Made by a program: the position numbers and the translations under genes. A stretch of DNA of 64,000 nucleotides from positions 9,783-73,782 of the forward strand of contig JAEZIX010000048.1 of assembly GCA_023415935.1 (NCBI GenBank), written 5' to 3'. Source of the DNA: Cyanobacteria bacterium OH_CDB_20 (GTDB lineage: Bacteria > Cyanobacteriota > Vampirovibrionia > Gastranaerophilales > Gastranaerophilaceae). This document shows, one piece after another, positions 19,034 to 29,500 of the stretch (positions are counted from its first letter, which is position 1; every line of letters starts with the position of its first letter). The notes under the pieces were generated by a model, which was given only the letters and a program-made list of their open reading frames with translations, did not search any database and was not told the origin of the DNA.

Positions 19034-21013
19034 ATGAGTTCAATACAAGACGTATTTTCCCAAATGCTTACGAGGGTTGACAAGGGAGAACCAAAAACAA
19101 GAATCACTATTGCAGATAGTGCAAAAAAAGAAGATGCAGGTTTATACGATTTAAAAGTTGCACCTGAAGACAAAGAAGGCATAAGAGGTAATACTTTATT
19201 TACAAGTAACATTTATGCAGTTATGTCTTACGATGAATACACAAATGAAAATACTATTTCAATTTTTACAAGTGAAGAACAAGCACAAAAATTAGCAGAT
19301 AAAGTTGAAGGCGCTAATATTTTCGAATTAGACCAAGTTTCATTCTGTAACCATATGGATAAATATGGTATAGATGGTACTGATAATACTTCATTAGATG
19401 AAGTTAGTGTTACTCTTCAACAAGTCGGCATTGATGAAAATGGCGAAAAAACATATAGAATGGTTCTTGATTGCGATGATGAAGATACATATCACGAATC
19501 ATACGACAAGAAACATGAAGATGAAGCATTAACTGCATTTACAGATGGGGATATTAACACTGAAGAAGCAAAAGACTTTAAGCCAGTAGAACCAACTGAA
19601 GATCACGTTTACAATAGTATAGAAGATGCAAACAATGATGTTGCAGGTTTAGAAGATGGCGAAGTATTCTCATACGTTAATGATTATGGAAATGCTACAA
19701 AGGCTGTATTCCCAACACGTTGTGACAATACCGTCGATGACATTCTTGAAAAATATTATCCTGATGCAAAAGACTTAACAGATGAGCAAAAACAAGAATT
19801 TATACAACAATTTATGGATGCAAATCCAGACTTATATGGCACTGTTAGCCCAGAAGATGGAACTTGGAGTGAAAATCCAGACATGTGCCCTAAAAAGGTA
19901 TTTGAAGCAAGATTAGCTAGTGTTCCAGATTTATCTGAAGCAGATGTTATAAACTTACCAGAAATTGCACTTGAAGATGTTGATAAGTGTGCTTGTAAAC
20001 CAGGCAAACCTCATGATCCAACACCAAGTGAGCCTGTGGATCCAGTTACTCCAGAAGATCCAACTCCAGTTGATCCAGAGGATCCAACACCTGTAGATCC
20101 AGAAGATCCAACACCAGTTGATCCAGAAGATCCAACGCCAGTTGATCCAGAAGATCCAACACCTGTAGATCCAGAGGATCCAACACCTGTAGATCCAGAA
20201 GATCCAACGCCGGTTGATCCTGAAGATCCATCACCAGTAGATCCTGAAGATCCAACTCCGGTTGACCCTGAAACTCCAGGCGAAGTTGATCCAGAAGATC
20301 CAGCTCCAGTTGACCCTGAAACTCCAGGCGAAGTTGATCCAGAAGATCCATCTCCGGTTGACCCAGAAACACCGGGCGAAGTTGATCCAGAAGATCCAGG
20401 CGAAGTAGATCCTGAAAACCCAGGCGAAGTAGACCCTGAAAACCCAGGCGAAGTAAATCCTGAAGATCCAACAACTCCTGGAACAGAAGATCCTGGTGAA
20501 ACAAATCCAGAAGATCCGACAATTCCTGGAACAGAAGATCCTGGCGAAACAAACCCAGAAAATCCAACAACTCCTGGAACAGAAGAACCAGGTGAAACAA
20601 ACCCAGAAACTCCAGTAACTCCTGGAACAGATGAACCTGGCGAAACAAACCCAGAAACTCCGGCAACTCCTGGAACACCAGATACAGAAGAACCATCAAA
20701 TCCAATTGGTGGAGATACTGAAACACCATCTATTCCTGATGCTCCAGATGTTCCAGATGCAGAAACTCCAGTTTCTCCTGAAGCACCAGCTGCTCAACCA
20801 ACACAAAATTCGACTCCAGGGGCAGTAACATCAGATGAACCAAAAGTTGAAAGCACACCATCTAATGATTCTGGAAGCTCTGATAACAGTGGTTCAGGTG
20901 ATGGCGATAAGTCAGAAAGTCAACCAGCTGTTGTATCAGCACCAAAAGATGAAGAACCAAAAGAAGATACTACTAAAAAAGCAGAAGAAGCATTTGATGT
21001 ATTCGTTGACTAA
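19034..21013 (+). CDS. Acidic protein with a long Pro/Asp/Glu tandem-repeat region
   Basis: 659 residues, no signal peptide or membrane segment. Residues 1-325 form a non-repetitive, acidic, mixed domain with scattered cysteines (CNHMDKYG, PTRCDN, DKCACKPG). From about residue 345 to 480 it carries 17 copies of an 8-residue unit of the type VDPEDPTP, then four copies of a 16-residue unit of the type PGTEDPGETNPEDPTT, then a Ser/Gly/Asp-rich tail. An AAGGAGAG ribosome site precedes the ATG. A terminator follows. The repeat looks like a surface stalk or spacer, but no export signal is visible, so location is unknown. Not recognised as a named family. Confidence 0.85.
   Translation: MSSIQDVFSQMLTRVDKGEPKTRITIADSAKKEDAGLYDLKVAPEDKEGIRGNTLFTSNIYAVMSYDEYTNENTISIFTSEEQAQKLADKVEGANIFELDQVSFCNHMDKYGIDGTDNTSLDEVSVTLQQVGIDENGEKTYRMVLDCDDEDTYHESYDKKHEDEALTAFTDGDINTEEAKDFKPVEPTEDHVYNSIEDANNDVAGLEDGEVFSYVNDYGNATKAVFPTRCDNTVDDILEKYYPDAKDLTDEQKQEFIQQFMDANPDLYGTVSPEDGTWSENPDMCPKKVFEARLASVPDLSEADVINLPEIALEDVDKCACKPGKPHDPTPSEPVDPVTPEDPTPVDPEDPTPVDPEDPTPVDPEDPTPVDPEDPTPVDPEDPTPVDPEDPTPVDPEDPSPVDPEDPTPVDPETPGEVDPEDPAPVDPETPGEVDPEDPSPVDPETPGEVDPEDPGEVDPENPGEVDPENPGEVNPEDPTTPGTEDPGETNPEDPTIPGTEDPGETNPENPTTPGTEEPGETNPETPVTPGTDEPGETNPETPATPGTPDTEEPSNPIGGDTETPSIPDAPDVPDAETPVSPEAPAAQPTQNSTPGAVTSDEPKVESTPSNDSGSSDNSGSGDGDKSESQPAVVSAPKDEEPKEDTTKKAEEAFDVFVD
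20069..20668 (+). repeat. Coding tandem repeats, 24-bp x 17 then 48-bp x 4
   Basis: Units of 24 bp (consensus GTTGATCCAGAAGATCCAAC followed by ACCT) run from 20069 to 20476 without a frame break. They pass into four 48-bp units (CCTGGAACAGAAGATCCTGG at the head) from 20477 to 20668. Unit lengths are multiples of three, so gain or loss of units would keep the frame. Units differ mostly at third positions. Confidence 0.9.
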
Positions 21014-21032
21014 TATTAGTTAAATATAAATG

Positions 21033-21064
21033 AAAATGGGGGCAAGTATAGCCCCTATTTTCTT
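21033..21064 (+). terminator. Rho-independent terminator of the repeat-protein gene
   Basis: A GGGGC/GCCCC stem with a 7-base loop, extended by AT pairs, is followed by TATTTTCTT, about 20 bases after the stop codon. Confidence 0.7.
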
Positions 21065-21124
21065 GTATTTTTATGTTAGATATTGTATTTTATTTTATAT
21101 AGATAGAAGAATTGGAATGTAGTA

Positions 21125-21385
21125 ATGAATAATAAGATTATAACTCTATTTTTGGTTTTATTTATGGTAGCAATTCCTGCTTATCCAATGGCTTTTGGTT
21201 CTTATAATTCAGAAGAAGACTATGGAATTTTGGATGGTTTAAAATTTAATTGGTCAAGAAAAGATAAATCGGAAAAGTTTATCGATGTTAATGAACCTGA
21301 AAAAAAAGATAAAAAAGAAAAGACTCGAGATATGCCCGAAGACATCTATCTTAGAAATCTAATAGAAAACAGAACCATATTATAG
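21125..21385 (+). CDS. Small secreted protein of unknown function
   Basis: 86 residues with a signal peptide: MNNK, a hydrophobic core of about 15 residues, then a cleavage region near PAYPMA. The mature part is polar and lysine/glutamate-rich (KKDKKEKTRDMPEDIY). I do not recognise it. It sits between the repeat-protein terminator and the convergent TpsB gene. The stop codon TAG lies in the loop/3' arm of the terminator hairpin that follows. Confidence 0.65.
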   Translation: MNNKIITLFLVLFMVAIPAYPMAFGSYNSEEDYGILDGLKFNWSRKDKSEKFIDVNEPEKKDKKEKTRDMPEDIYLRNLIENRTIL

Positions 21386-21398
21386 GTTCTGTTTTTTT
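21369..21398 (+). terminator. Terminator overlapping a stop codon
   Basis: ACAGAACC (21369-21376) pairs with GGTTCTGT (21385-21392), followed by seven T. The stop codon at 21383-21385 lies at the loop edge, so termination signal and gene end overlap. Confidence 0.75.
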
Positions 21399-21431
21399 AG
21401 AAGTTATATTTATTCTTTTAATCTTTTATTT

Positions 21432-23159
21432 TTACAGTACGTTTGATGTTAATGTGAAGTGGAATCTGCTGTTAGCAGCACCTTCAGGTTTGTCACTTAT
21501 TGGGAAGCCCCAATAGATATTACCTGATAGATACTTGGTTAATTTAACAACAACACCAGGGCCCACGCTCATTAGATGTGTTGGATCTTCTCCTGAGAAT
21601 CTGTTTCCTAAGAATCCAAAATCGTAGAAGCCTGCAATCTTTATACTGTCGTCAATGAATTTATATTTATCCGGTAAAATATGTCTTAAACCAGGAATTG
21701 GCGTACGTAATTCTAAACTTGAAGTTACACCATAGTCTCCGATAAAGAAACCTTCGTCAAAACCTCTAACTGAAGCAATACCACCGAACTGCATCTTTTC
21801 TGATGGGAATAATGCTCTTGAAGCATATTGTCCATTTAATTGGAATATTGCTAAACAATTTTTAGGTAGAATTTGCATACGAGCAACATTTGCATTCAGT
21901 TTTACAAAATTATTACTTGCATAGGCTTTATTTGTTTGATCATCAGATGCATTCATTAGCGGCACACCAACTCCGACTGCTGAGCTTAATAACCATTTAC
22001 CATAGAAGTCATCTTTAACTTCAGTTAATGTTCCTCTTAATGCTCTTGTTCTGTATTTGTCAGCGTAATCAGCAAAGCCGAAATCTGTACGAGAATCTCT
22101 CATATCAAAAGTTAAATCCCCATACAATCTGTAGTCGCTGCCTTTTGCAAGTCTTCTTGAAACGCCTACGAAGTAATCATTAGATTCACCTGTAATATCA
22201 AGATCTCTATATTGTTTTCCAAGTTTAACGTGTGAATATGAATATCCGATGTTCAACTTAGTTTCATTTTTTGCAATAGGTATGCTATATAATGCACCTG
22301 CACCAACTGATCTTGAAGAAAATGATGCTGTACCTAAAAGATTGTCGCCGCGGCCAGTTACGTTGTACATACCGGCGTAAACAACTCCTCTTTGTCTTCC
22401 GATTAAGTCCCTGCCCTGATTGTCATATCTAAGGTCTAGGTTTATAGGGAATCTGTCTTTAACATTTAATGTAACATCTGTATATTCTTCAGACTTTTCG
22501 TTATCTGTTAACTCAACGCTTCCTTTCATATAGTCCGAAGCGTTAATTCCTTGTAATGCTCTTTTCATATCATTAACGTTAAGAACATTTTCTTCTGATA
22601 TATTGTTATCAGCTAAATATGTTTTGTTTACATAAGTAGCTTTAGCCCACTTGCTTCCTTTAATATCAACTTTTCCGTATTTGCCTTCAAGTACAACAAT
22701 TGTGATTACACCATTTTGAACTTTTTGTGGAGGTAAATAAGCAATAGTAGAAAGATATCCGCGTGATTGATAATAATCTGTAATGTCATTAGCAGACTCA
22801 ATCAAATCGTTTATTGTAACTTGTTTTCCTATTCTGTAATCAACAAGTTTTATTAAGTCTCTTGTTGGGAATACGGTATTTTTTTCGATTACAACGTCTC
22901 TTAATGTGAAGTGAACTTGTTGAGTTTTTTCAAGTTCCATTTTTTGTCTTGCTTCTTCCTCTATAATTTGAGGATTTTTAGTTTCTTGATATCTTTGTTT
23001 TGTCTCATATTGTCGCATTTCAAGGAAGTTAGTATTGTCAATAAGACCTGCATCAAAGTTACCAACACCACTGTAGGCATTAGTACTTACAGCAAGTGCA
23101 ATTGAACCAGGCAGTATCAGCATTGATGCTAATGCTAAATTCAAAATCGATTTTTTCAT
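21432..23159 (-). CDS. Two-partner secretion outer-membrane transporter (TpsB, ShlB/FhaC type)
   Basis: 575 residues. A signal peptide (MKKSILNLALASMLILPGSIALA) is followed by a linker, then POTRA-type domains (about residues 80-235: FTLRDVVIEKNTVFPTRDLIKLV, YYQSRGYLSTIAYLPPQKVQNGVITIVVLEGKYG). From about residue 240 comes a 16-strand barrel of the haemolysin-activator type, with SVRGFDEGFFIGDYGVTSSLELRTPIPG near the C-terminus, the conserved L6-loop region (usual VRGY/F). It would export the two TpsA proteins encoded divergently at 23648 and 26598. The protein ends in Leu rather than the usual Phe. Confidence 0.92.
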   Translation of the reverse strand: MKKSILNLALASMLILPGSIALAVSTNAYSGVGNFDAGLIDNTNFLEMRQYETKQRYQETKNPQIIEEEARQKMELEKTQQVHFTLRDVVIEKNTVFPTRDLIKLVDYRIGKQVTINDLIESANDITDYYQSRGYLSTIAYLPPQKVQNGVITIVVLEGKYGKVDIKGSKWAKATYVNKTYLADNNISEENVLNVNDMKRALQGINASDYMKGSVELTDNEKSEEYTDVTLNVKDRFPINLDLRYDNQGRDLIGRQRGVVYAGMYNVTGRGDNLLGTASFSSRSVGAGALYSIPIAKNETKLNIGYSYSHVKLGKQYRDLDITGESNDYFVGVSRRLAKGSDYRLYGDLTFDMRDSRTDFGFADYADKYRTRALRGTLTEVKDDFYGKWLLSSAVGVGVPLMNASDDQTNKAYASNNFVKLNANVARMQILPKNCLAIFQLNGQYASRALFPSEKMQFGGIASVRGFDEGFFIGDYGVTSSLELRTPIPGLRHILPDKYKFIDDSIKIAGFYDFGFLGNRFSGEDPTHLMSVGPGVVVKLTKYLSGNIYWGFPISDKPEGAANSRFHFTLTSNVL

Positions 23160-23647
23160 TCCTACACTCTATTTTCTTTCTTAATTAGTTTACTTACTTG
23201 TTTTTGTCATTTGAATACAGACAGATACTCATTTTTTCTAAAATGCATAGAAATTATAACTATAGTCACGTATTTTATTATATCAAATTATTAGTTTATT
23301 TATTACTATATATATATGAATTAATTATCCATTAGCCTAAATAAGCCAACATGAAAAATTTTGCTATTTGTAGTTCTTTTATTAACATTTCTTTAATTAT
23401 TTCTGTATTCTTTTAATAACCTGTACTGTGGTTTTTTCTAGAATGAATATTAAGAGATATTTTATCGTTTTTTATTTTGCCAAGATTTTTTATTCTGTGT
23501 TGTTTTTTTATTTTGAAAAAATAAAATGTTAAGTTTTTTTAAATTAATGTCAATAATAATTTTCTGCGGTTGTTAAGTCAAATATCAACATGACTCTCTA
23601 CCCATAAAAATTATTAATTAATTATATAAAAACAAGAAAGGCTATTT
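23160..23647. other. 488-bp divergent intergenic region of the two-partner secretion locus
   Basis: Very AT-rich and without a credible gene. It must hold the promoters of tpsB (leftward) and the first tpsA (rightward), but no pair of boxes stands out clearly. A CTGTGGTTTTTTCT stretch near 23430 resembles CTGTGGGGTTTTATCT before the second tpsA (near 26450), which may be a shared upstream element. Confidence 0.4.
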
Positions 23648-26203
23648 ATGAAAAAATTATTGAGCATTGCTATAGTAGCAGGTGTTTTTACATATACCGG
23701 AATAGCTCCAGTATTAGCAGCACCATTGTCAGATAATGCTTTACCTAGTTTAGGATCAGCTATAGATGGTTCAGTGTCAAAAAACGGTAACAATATGAAT
23801 GTTTCCGTTAATTGCGCGCAAAATGGAGCTTCTGTTTACAACTGGAATACATTCCACGTTGGAAAAGATGCTAGTGTGAACTTTCAATTCAATAACTACC
23901 ACCAAACAGCTTTGAACAAAGTACAAGCAACTGGTGGAATGTCACAAATATATGGTAACATTACAAACTCAGGTATTGGCGCTTCAACAGGTAAAATTTT
24001 CTTGCTAAATCCAAACGGAGTTTTCTTTGGAAACGGAGCATCTGTTAACGTTAACTCATTTACAGCTTCAGGGCTTAACGGTACATATAATGCTTCATTA
24101 GGCAAACTTGAACTTAACAAAGGAACTTCAGGCGGCAATATTTATGTGCTTGGTGGCGCTAAGATTATCGGCGACAAAGCAGTAAACCTTGTTGGTAAAG
24201 AAGTAACTGTATACAAAGATTCTTTGATTTCAACAAATAATTCAAACTATGTTATGGGTGGCACAAACTACGGTGTTTATGGCGGAGTTAAAATTGTTAC
24301 AGGTGATGGTGTTAATTTCTCATTTGTAAACAACGGTGCAACAAACGAAGTTACGAAATCTGATGTTAAGGCCACAACTGATGTCAGCAAAATCACTATC
24401 AATGGTACTATTAATTCTCAAAATATTGATATAATAAATGGTTCAACAAACTCAGCTTCAATGATTGGTATCAAAAATGCAGTATTGAAGGCTGAAAAAG
24501 CAGTACTAGGACAAGATGGTTCAATAGATTTAGTTTCTAATTCTCAAATAGTAATTGCAGATTCAACATTAACAACAACAAATGCAACAGGAGCGGCTTC
24601 AAAAGACGGCGGCAGAATTACTTTGCAAGCTAATGATGGTATATCTGTTACAAATTCAACTCTAAAAACCGCTTCAGGTGTTGGAACAACAGCAGGCAGA
24701 ATTGGTCTTGCTTCAACATCAGGAAACGTTGTAGTTAGCAAGTCAACAATTGATGCAACAGGCAAAGCAACCGTTGCAGCAGGAAAAATTGCTACAATTC
24801 AAAATTCTTCTTTAATACAAGGTTCAAAAATTGAAATCGGTGGACAAACAGCTCAAGCAGTTGATTCAACTTTAAATGCATCTGGCGATTCTTTTATATC
24901 AGCAACAAACGGTAATGCAGTTGTTCAAAATTCAAAAATTACAACTCCTGGAAGTTTGGTGATTAGTGGAACTAATATAGCTTCAGTACAAACAGGCTCT
25001 AAAGTTGATGTAAAATCATTAAATATTTCAGGTACAAAAGCAGCACAAGTTGTTTCTTCAACTGTGGATGCTGACGAAAACATTGTGTTACTTTCATCAG
25101 CTGGCAACACGATTGCTCAAGCTGCTACAATAAATACATCTGGCGATGTTAATCTAACTGCTTCTAAAATTTCATCAATCCAAGGCGGAAGTAAAATCTC
25201 AGGTGCTAATGTATATTCAACAGGTACAACAGATTCACAAGTTGTAAATTCAACAGTTACTGCTAATACGGGTAATGTTATATTAAAATCCAATACGGGC
25301 TCTGTAGTTGCTAGCAATGCTGCTTTGAAAGCTGAAAAAGGTACTGTAAGTTTTGAAGCAGATGATATAGCTTCTATACAAACATGTTCTCAAATAACAG
25401 CTAAAAAACTTTCTATGGTTGCATTAGATAGATCACAAGTTATCGATTCAACTGTAACTGCAACAGAAAAGGTAGCATTACAAGGCAAAAATCAAGCAAC
25501 AATTTCAGGTTCAACAATAACTGCTCCTGAAGTAGTTCTTACATCTCCAAATACAGCTTTGGTTACTAAATCAAACATCACTGGAACAAACTCAGTGACT
25601 ATCGATGGCAAAAAGACTTATGTTCAAAACAATTCAGTTGTTAAGTCTAACGGAACACTATCGGTTGTTGGCGATGATACCACTGTAGTTTCTCAATCTA
25701 CAATAAATGCAAAAGGCAATGTTAACGTATTATCAGATGGTGTAACTTCGGTTCAAAACAGCTCTTCTGTAACATCAGATGGTGCTATTGTTCTCAACGG
25801 CAGCGATAGAGTTCAAATCACTAATTCTAATTTAACTGCAAAAGGTGATTTAGGAATAAAAACAACAGACTTTGAATCAGGAGTTGTTTCAACCTGGTTG
25901 AAATCGGCATCACTAAACGGTAAGAATGTCGTAATTGATTCAGTTGGTACAGTTCAAGGCGATACAAATACAATAAAAGCGACTGATACAGTTTCAATTC
26001 AATCAAGACAAGGCAATATCAGTATTAAAACAACAGGGCTAGAAGCAACAAACGCTGTTAATATGAAAGCGCACGATTCCTTCTCATTGAAATCCTCATC
26101 TGTTAAAACTGACAAGTTCAGTGCTTCATCAGACTTGAGAAGTATTAAACAAACATCTTTGACAGATACGACTATAAATGCTAATCAAATAATAATCAAA
26201 TAG
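23648..26203 (+). CDS. Filamentous haemagglutinin-type exoprotein (TpsA), copy 1
   Basis: 851 residues. Signal peptide MKKLLSIAIVAGVFTYTG...VLAAPL, then a TPS secretion domain (about residues 35-160): YNWNTFHVGKDASVNFQFNN, ALNKVQATGGMSQIYGNI, IFLLNPNGVFFGNGASVNVNSFTAS, with the classical NPNG motif. The rest is a repetitive right-handed beta-helix, with turns of about 20-35 residues rich in Ser/Thr/Asn/Val, many containing VxxSTxxA or IASIQ-type stretches. No C-terminal anchor or toxin domain is seen, so it is probably released or held by the transporter. AAAGG seven bases before the ATG supports the start. A terminator follows. Confidence 0.92.
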   Translation: MKKLLSIAIVAGVFTYTGIAPVLAAPLSDNALPSLGSAIDGSVSKNGNNMNVSVNCAQNGASVYNWNTFHVGKDASVNFQFNNYHQTALNKVQATGGMSQIYGNITNSGIGASTGKIFLLNPNGVFFGNGASVNVNSFTASGLNGTYNASLGKLELNKGTSGGNIYVLGGAKIIGDKAVNLVGKEVTVYKDSLISTNNSNYVMGGTNYGVYGGVKIVTGDGVNFSFVNNGATNEVTKSDVKATTDVSKITINGTINSQNIDIINGSTNSASMIGIKNAVLKAEKAVLGQDGSIDLVSNSQIVIADSTLTTTNATGAASKDGGRITLQANDGISVTNSTLKTASGVGTTAGRIGLASTSGNVVVSKSTIDATGKATVAAGKIATIQNSSLIQGSKIEIGGQTAQAVDSTLNASGDSFISATNGNAVVQNSKITTPGSLVISGTNIASVQTGSKVDVKSLNISGTKAAQVVSSTVDADENIVLLSSAGNTIAQAATINTSGDVNLTASKISSIQGGSKISGANVYSTGTTDSQVVNSTVTANTGNVILKSNTGSVVASNAALKAEKGTVSFEADDIASIQTCSQITAKKLSMVALDRSQVIDSTVTATEKVALQGKNQATISGSTITAPEVVLTSPNTALVTKSNITGTNSVTIDGKKTYVQNNSVVKSNGTLSVVGDDTTVVSQSTINAKGNVNVLSDGVTSVQNSSSVTSDGAIVLNGSDRVQITNSNLTAKGDLGIKTTDFESGVVSTWLKSASLNGKNVVIDSVGTVQGDTNTIKATDTVSIQSRQGNISIKTTGLEATNAVNMKAHDSFSLKSSSVKTDKFSASSDLRSIKQTSLTDTTINANQIIIK

Positions 26204-26233
26204 CCAAAAAATAAAGAGACATCAAGTTAAATA

Positions 26234-26268
26234 AAGCGGGCAGGAACTAAAAAATCCTGCCTTTTGCT
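26234..26268 (+). terminator. Terminator after tpsA copy 1
   Basis: GGCAGGA/TCCTGCC stem with a 9-base A-rich loop, then TTTTG. It separates the two tpsA genes transcriptionally. Confidence 0.7.
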
Positions 26269-26597
26269 TAATAAAAAATTATGCCGACAAAGTATATACT
26301 TCTAAATTGATAAAAACTATTATTTTATAAATTAATGCCTTCAGAAAGCTGAAATATAATATGTTAAAAATATTAACCATTCCCTAATAAGTATATAAAA
26401 ATTGTAACATTTGTTAACATTGTTAAAATTGTGTGATTATTACTCCTGTGGGGTTTTATCTTGAGTTGTTTTTTGATAAAGTTTAGAGACGGTTTATTTT
26501 ATGCGCAATTTTTATTTTTACAGGTTTTTTAAACTATACATAGTCATGTAAATTATAAAAATTATTGTATAAAAACAAATATAAAGGAAATCTATTT
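26269..26597 (+). other. Upstream region of tpsA copy 2
   Basis: No gene seen. It contains the GTTAACA-type repeats around 26408-26430 (TTTGTTAACATTGTTAA) and a CTGTGGGGTTTTATCT element, and ends in the AAAGGAAA ribosome site of the next gene. Confidence 0.4.
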
Positions 26598-29500
26598 ATG
26601 AAAAAGTTATTAAGCACTACTTTAGCTTTAGGACTGTTCGTTTATACCAGCATTATTCCTTGCAGTACAGCTTTTGCTTTAAGCACAAATGCTATGCCTG
26701 ATTTAGCAAGTGCTACAAACGGAAGCGTTTCTACCAGCGGGACTAATATGAATGTTTCAGTTGATGCTGCCCAAGGCGGTTCATCAGTGTACAACTGGAA
26801 ATCATTTAACGTAGGTTCTAATAGCAATGTAAATTTTCAATTCAATAATATCGACCAAACAGCACTAAACAGAGTTCAAGCAGCTGGCGGAATGTCTCAA
26901 ATTTATGGAAACATAACAAATTCAGGCATTGGCGCTTCAACAGGTAAAATATTCTTATTGAACCCTAACGGTGTATTCTTTGGCAGTGGATCTTCAGTAA
27001 ATGTTAACTCATTTACTGCATCTACATTTGACGGTACATACAATGAAGCACTAAAAAAACTTGAGCTAAACAGAAATGGAAGCACAGGTAATATTTATGT
27101 TAATTCAGGTTCAACTATATATGGTGCAAATGGTGTTAACTTAGTTGGAAACAACGTTACGCTATATAAAGATTCATTGGTTTCTACAGCTCCTGGAACA
27201 GGAACTGTCGGCGGTGTTAAAATCGTTACAGGAGACGGCGTTAATTTCACTTTTGTAAGCGGTGGAGCTTCAAATGCTATAACATCTGCAGATGTAAAAA
27301 CTACAACAAACCAAAATACAGTTACCTTGAACGGTACAATTAATGCAAGTAACGCTCAAGTTTATAACGCTTCAACAAATGCTGCTTCAGCTATAAACCT
27401 AAAAAATTCTGTTATGAAAGCAACAAAAATGGTTTATGGTACAGGTGGACTTGTTGAATTAGTATCAAATTCAAGAATTATCGCTGATACATCTAAATTT
27501 GAAGGCGATAATGTAAAATTAGATGCAAATGGCCTCGTATCTTTAAATAATGTTGAAATTTCAGGCGGTGCGGCTTCTGCTAAATCAGCAACTGATAATG
27601 TACTATTAAATAATTCTAAAGTTGAAACGGCCGGTGATTTTTCAATGGACTCAGCAAATATTGCTTCTGTACAAGGCGCATCAACTATTTCAGCTAAAGA
27701 TGTAACCGTAAAAGGTACTTCAAGAGCGCAAATCGTTAACGGTACAATTACAGCAACCGGTAATGTTAAATTTGACACAGCAGGAAAAATGATTCTTCAA
27801 AATGGCAAAATTACAGCTGATGGAGATGTTACACTTTCTGGTGACGCAGTTGCTTCAGTTCAAGGTGATTCAATTGTAAATTCAAAAGGCAATGTTACAA
27901 TCGCTTCTAAAAATGGCCACGCACTAATTCACGATGCAAATGTTGAAGCTGGCGAAACGCTTACACTAAATGCAGGTAATGTAGCATCAATCCAAGGTGG
28001 AGCTGTTGTTAAAGCAAAAAATATAGCATTAACAGCTGTACAAAATGCTCAAACTTCAGGCGCAACATTAACTGCAACAAATGATATTACACTAAATTCA
28101 ACAGCAAAAAATGCTATGATTCATAATTCAACTGCAACAGCAGGCGGCAATATGACTTTAACAGCTGCAAACATTGCTTCAATTCAAGGCAATTCAACAG
28201 CTCAAGCAAAAGCGGTTACTTTGACAGGTACAACAAGAGCTCAAATTTCAACTGCTAATGTAACTGCAACAGATGGCGATATAAAACTTGTATCTTCAAA
28301 TGGAAGTGCATACATTAATAATGCAACAGTAAAAGCATTAAACGGTGACATCACTCTTGATGCTGCTGATAGAGCTTCTGTTCAAGCAAATTCTACTCTA
28401 ACAGCTAAAAACGTAACTGTAAAAGGTGCACAGTTAGCTCAGATTAACGGCTCAACAGTTACTGCAACAGGCGATGTGTTAGTTAAAAGCCCTGTAAATG
28501 CTCAAATTGCAAACGCTACTGTTAAAGCAAATAACGTTAATATAGAATCTGATAAATTGTCAATGATTTCAGGTTCAACAGTGAATGCTGACAACGCAGT
28601 ATCTGTTAAGTCAGGTGAAACAGCATTTATTCAAAAAACATCAAAAGTTAACGCGAAAGATATTACAGTAGACGCTAACAGTACAGCACAAATCACAGAT
28701 TCAGAACTAACTGCAACAAACAATATAAATGTATTTAACAGAGCATATAGTGAAGGCTCTTACGGCGCTTCTTTAAAGAACTCAAAATTCACAGCTGGAA
28801 ATGCAATTGCTGTTGATTCACAAGGTTCTGTATATGGCGTTACAAATACAATGAACGCAAAAGATATAACAGTAAAATCAGCAACAGCTAATTTGACTCT
28901 TGATAAAACTAATATGACTGCTACAAATGATATTAATCTAGATGCTGCAGTTGCTTATAAACATACAAATTCAACAGTTAATGCAACAAACTCAATTACT
29001 GCAAAATCTGGTAACAGCTTAGTTCAAGATTCAATTACTGGATCAACACTTACAGCTAAGAAAATTAACTTAGAGTCTACAAAGAACAGTGTTAAATTTA
29101 CTGATATCAGCGGTGTAAATGCTTCAGAAAGAACAACATATACAGCTTACAAAAACGTTGAACTAGCTAAAACCGGTGACTTCGTGGTTGATAAAATGGA
29201 CATCAAAGCAAACGATGCAATAAAATTAACTTCAACTACAGGTTCAGTTGATATCCAAGGCGCAACATTCACTGGTAAAACAGGTGGAGCGACAAAGTTT
29301 GACGTTACTGCTTCTAAAAACATTACAAACCTAGGACAACAAACAGACGTTAACGGCTTAGTTGTTACAATGAACGCCGGTGGTAATGTAAATGTTAACA
29401 TTAAAAACGCAAGTGACAGAGAAAAAGGCATCACAGTTAATGCTAATAACATTACATTAGAATCTCAAACACCTTTATCAGTGTCATCTCTAATAGCTAA

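Noticed and set aside
20069..20668. Regular repeats that could suggest a CRISPR array
   Set aside because: Units are contiguous, with no unique spacers, and lie in frame inside a coding gene.
20046..20729. Long minus-strand open frame with Leu/Gln/Asp-rich product
   Set aside because: It is the antisense of the 24-bp coding repeat; the open frame follows from repeat periodicity, and the product is pure low complexity.
23896..29452. Several minus-strand frames inside the TpsA genes
   Set aside because: They have Pro/Leu/Val-rich antisense composition and no ribosome sites, and the plus strand carries clear TPS domains.
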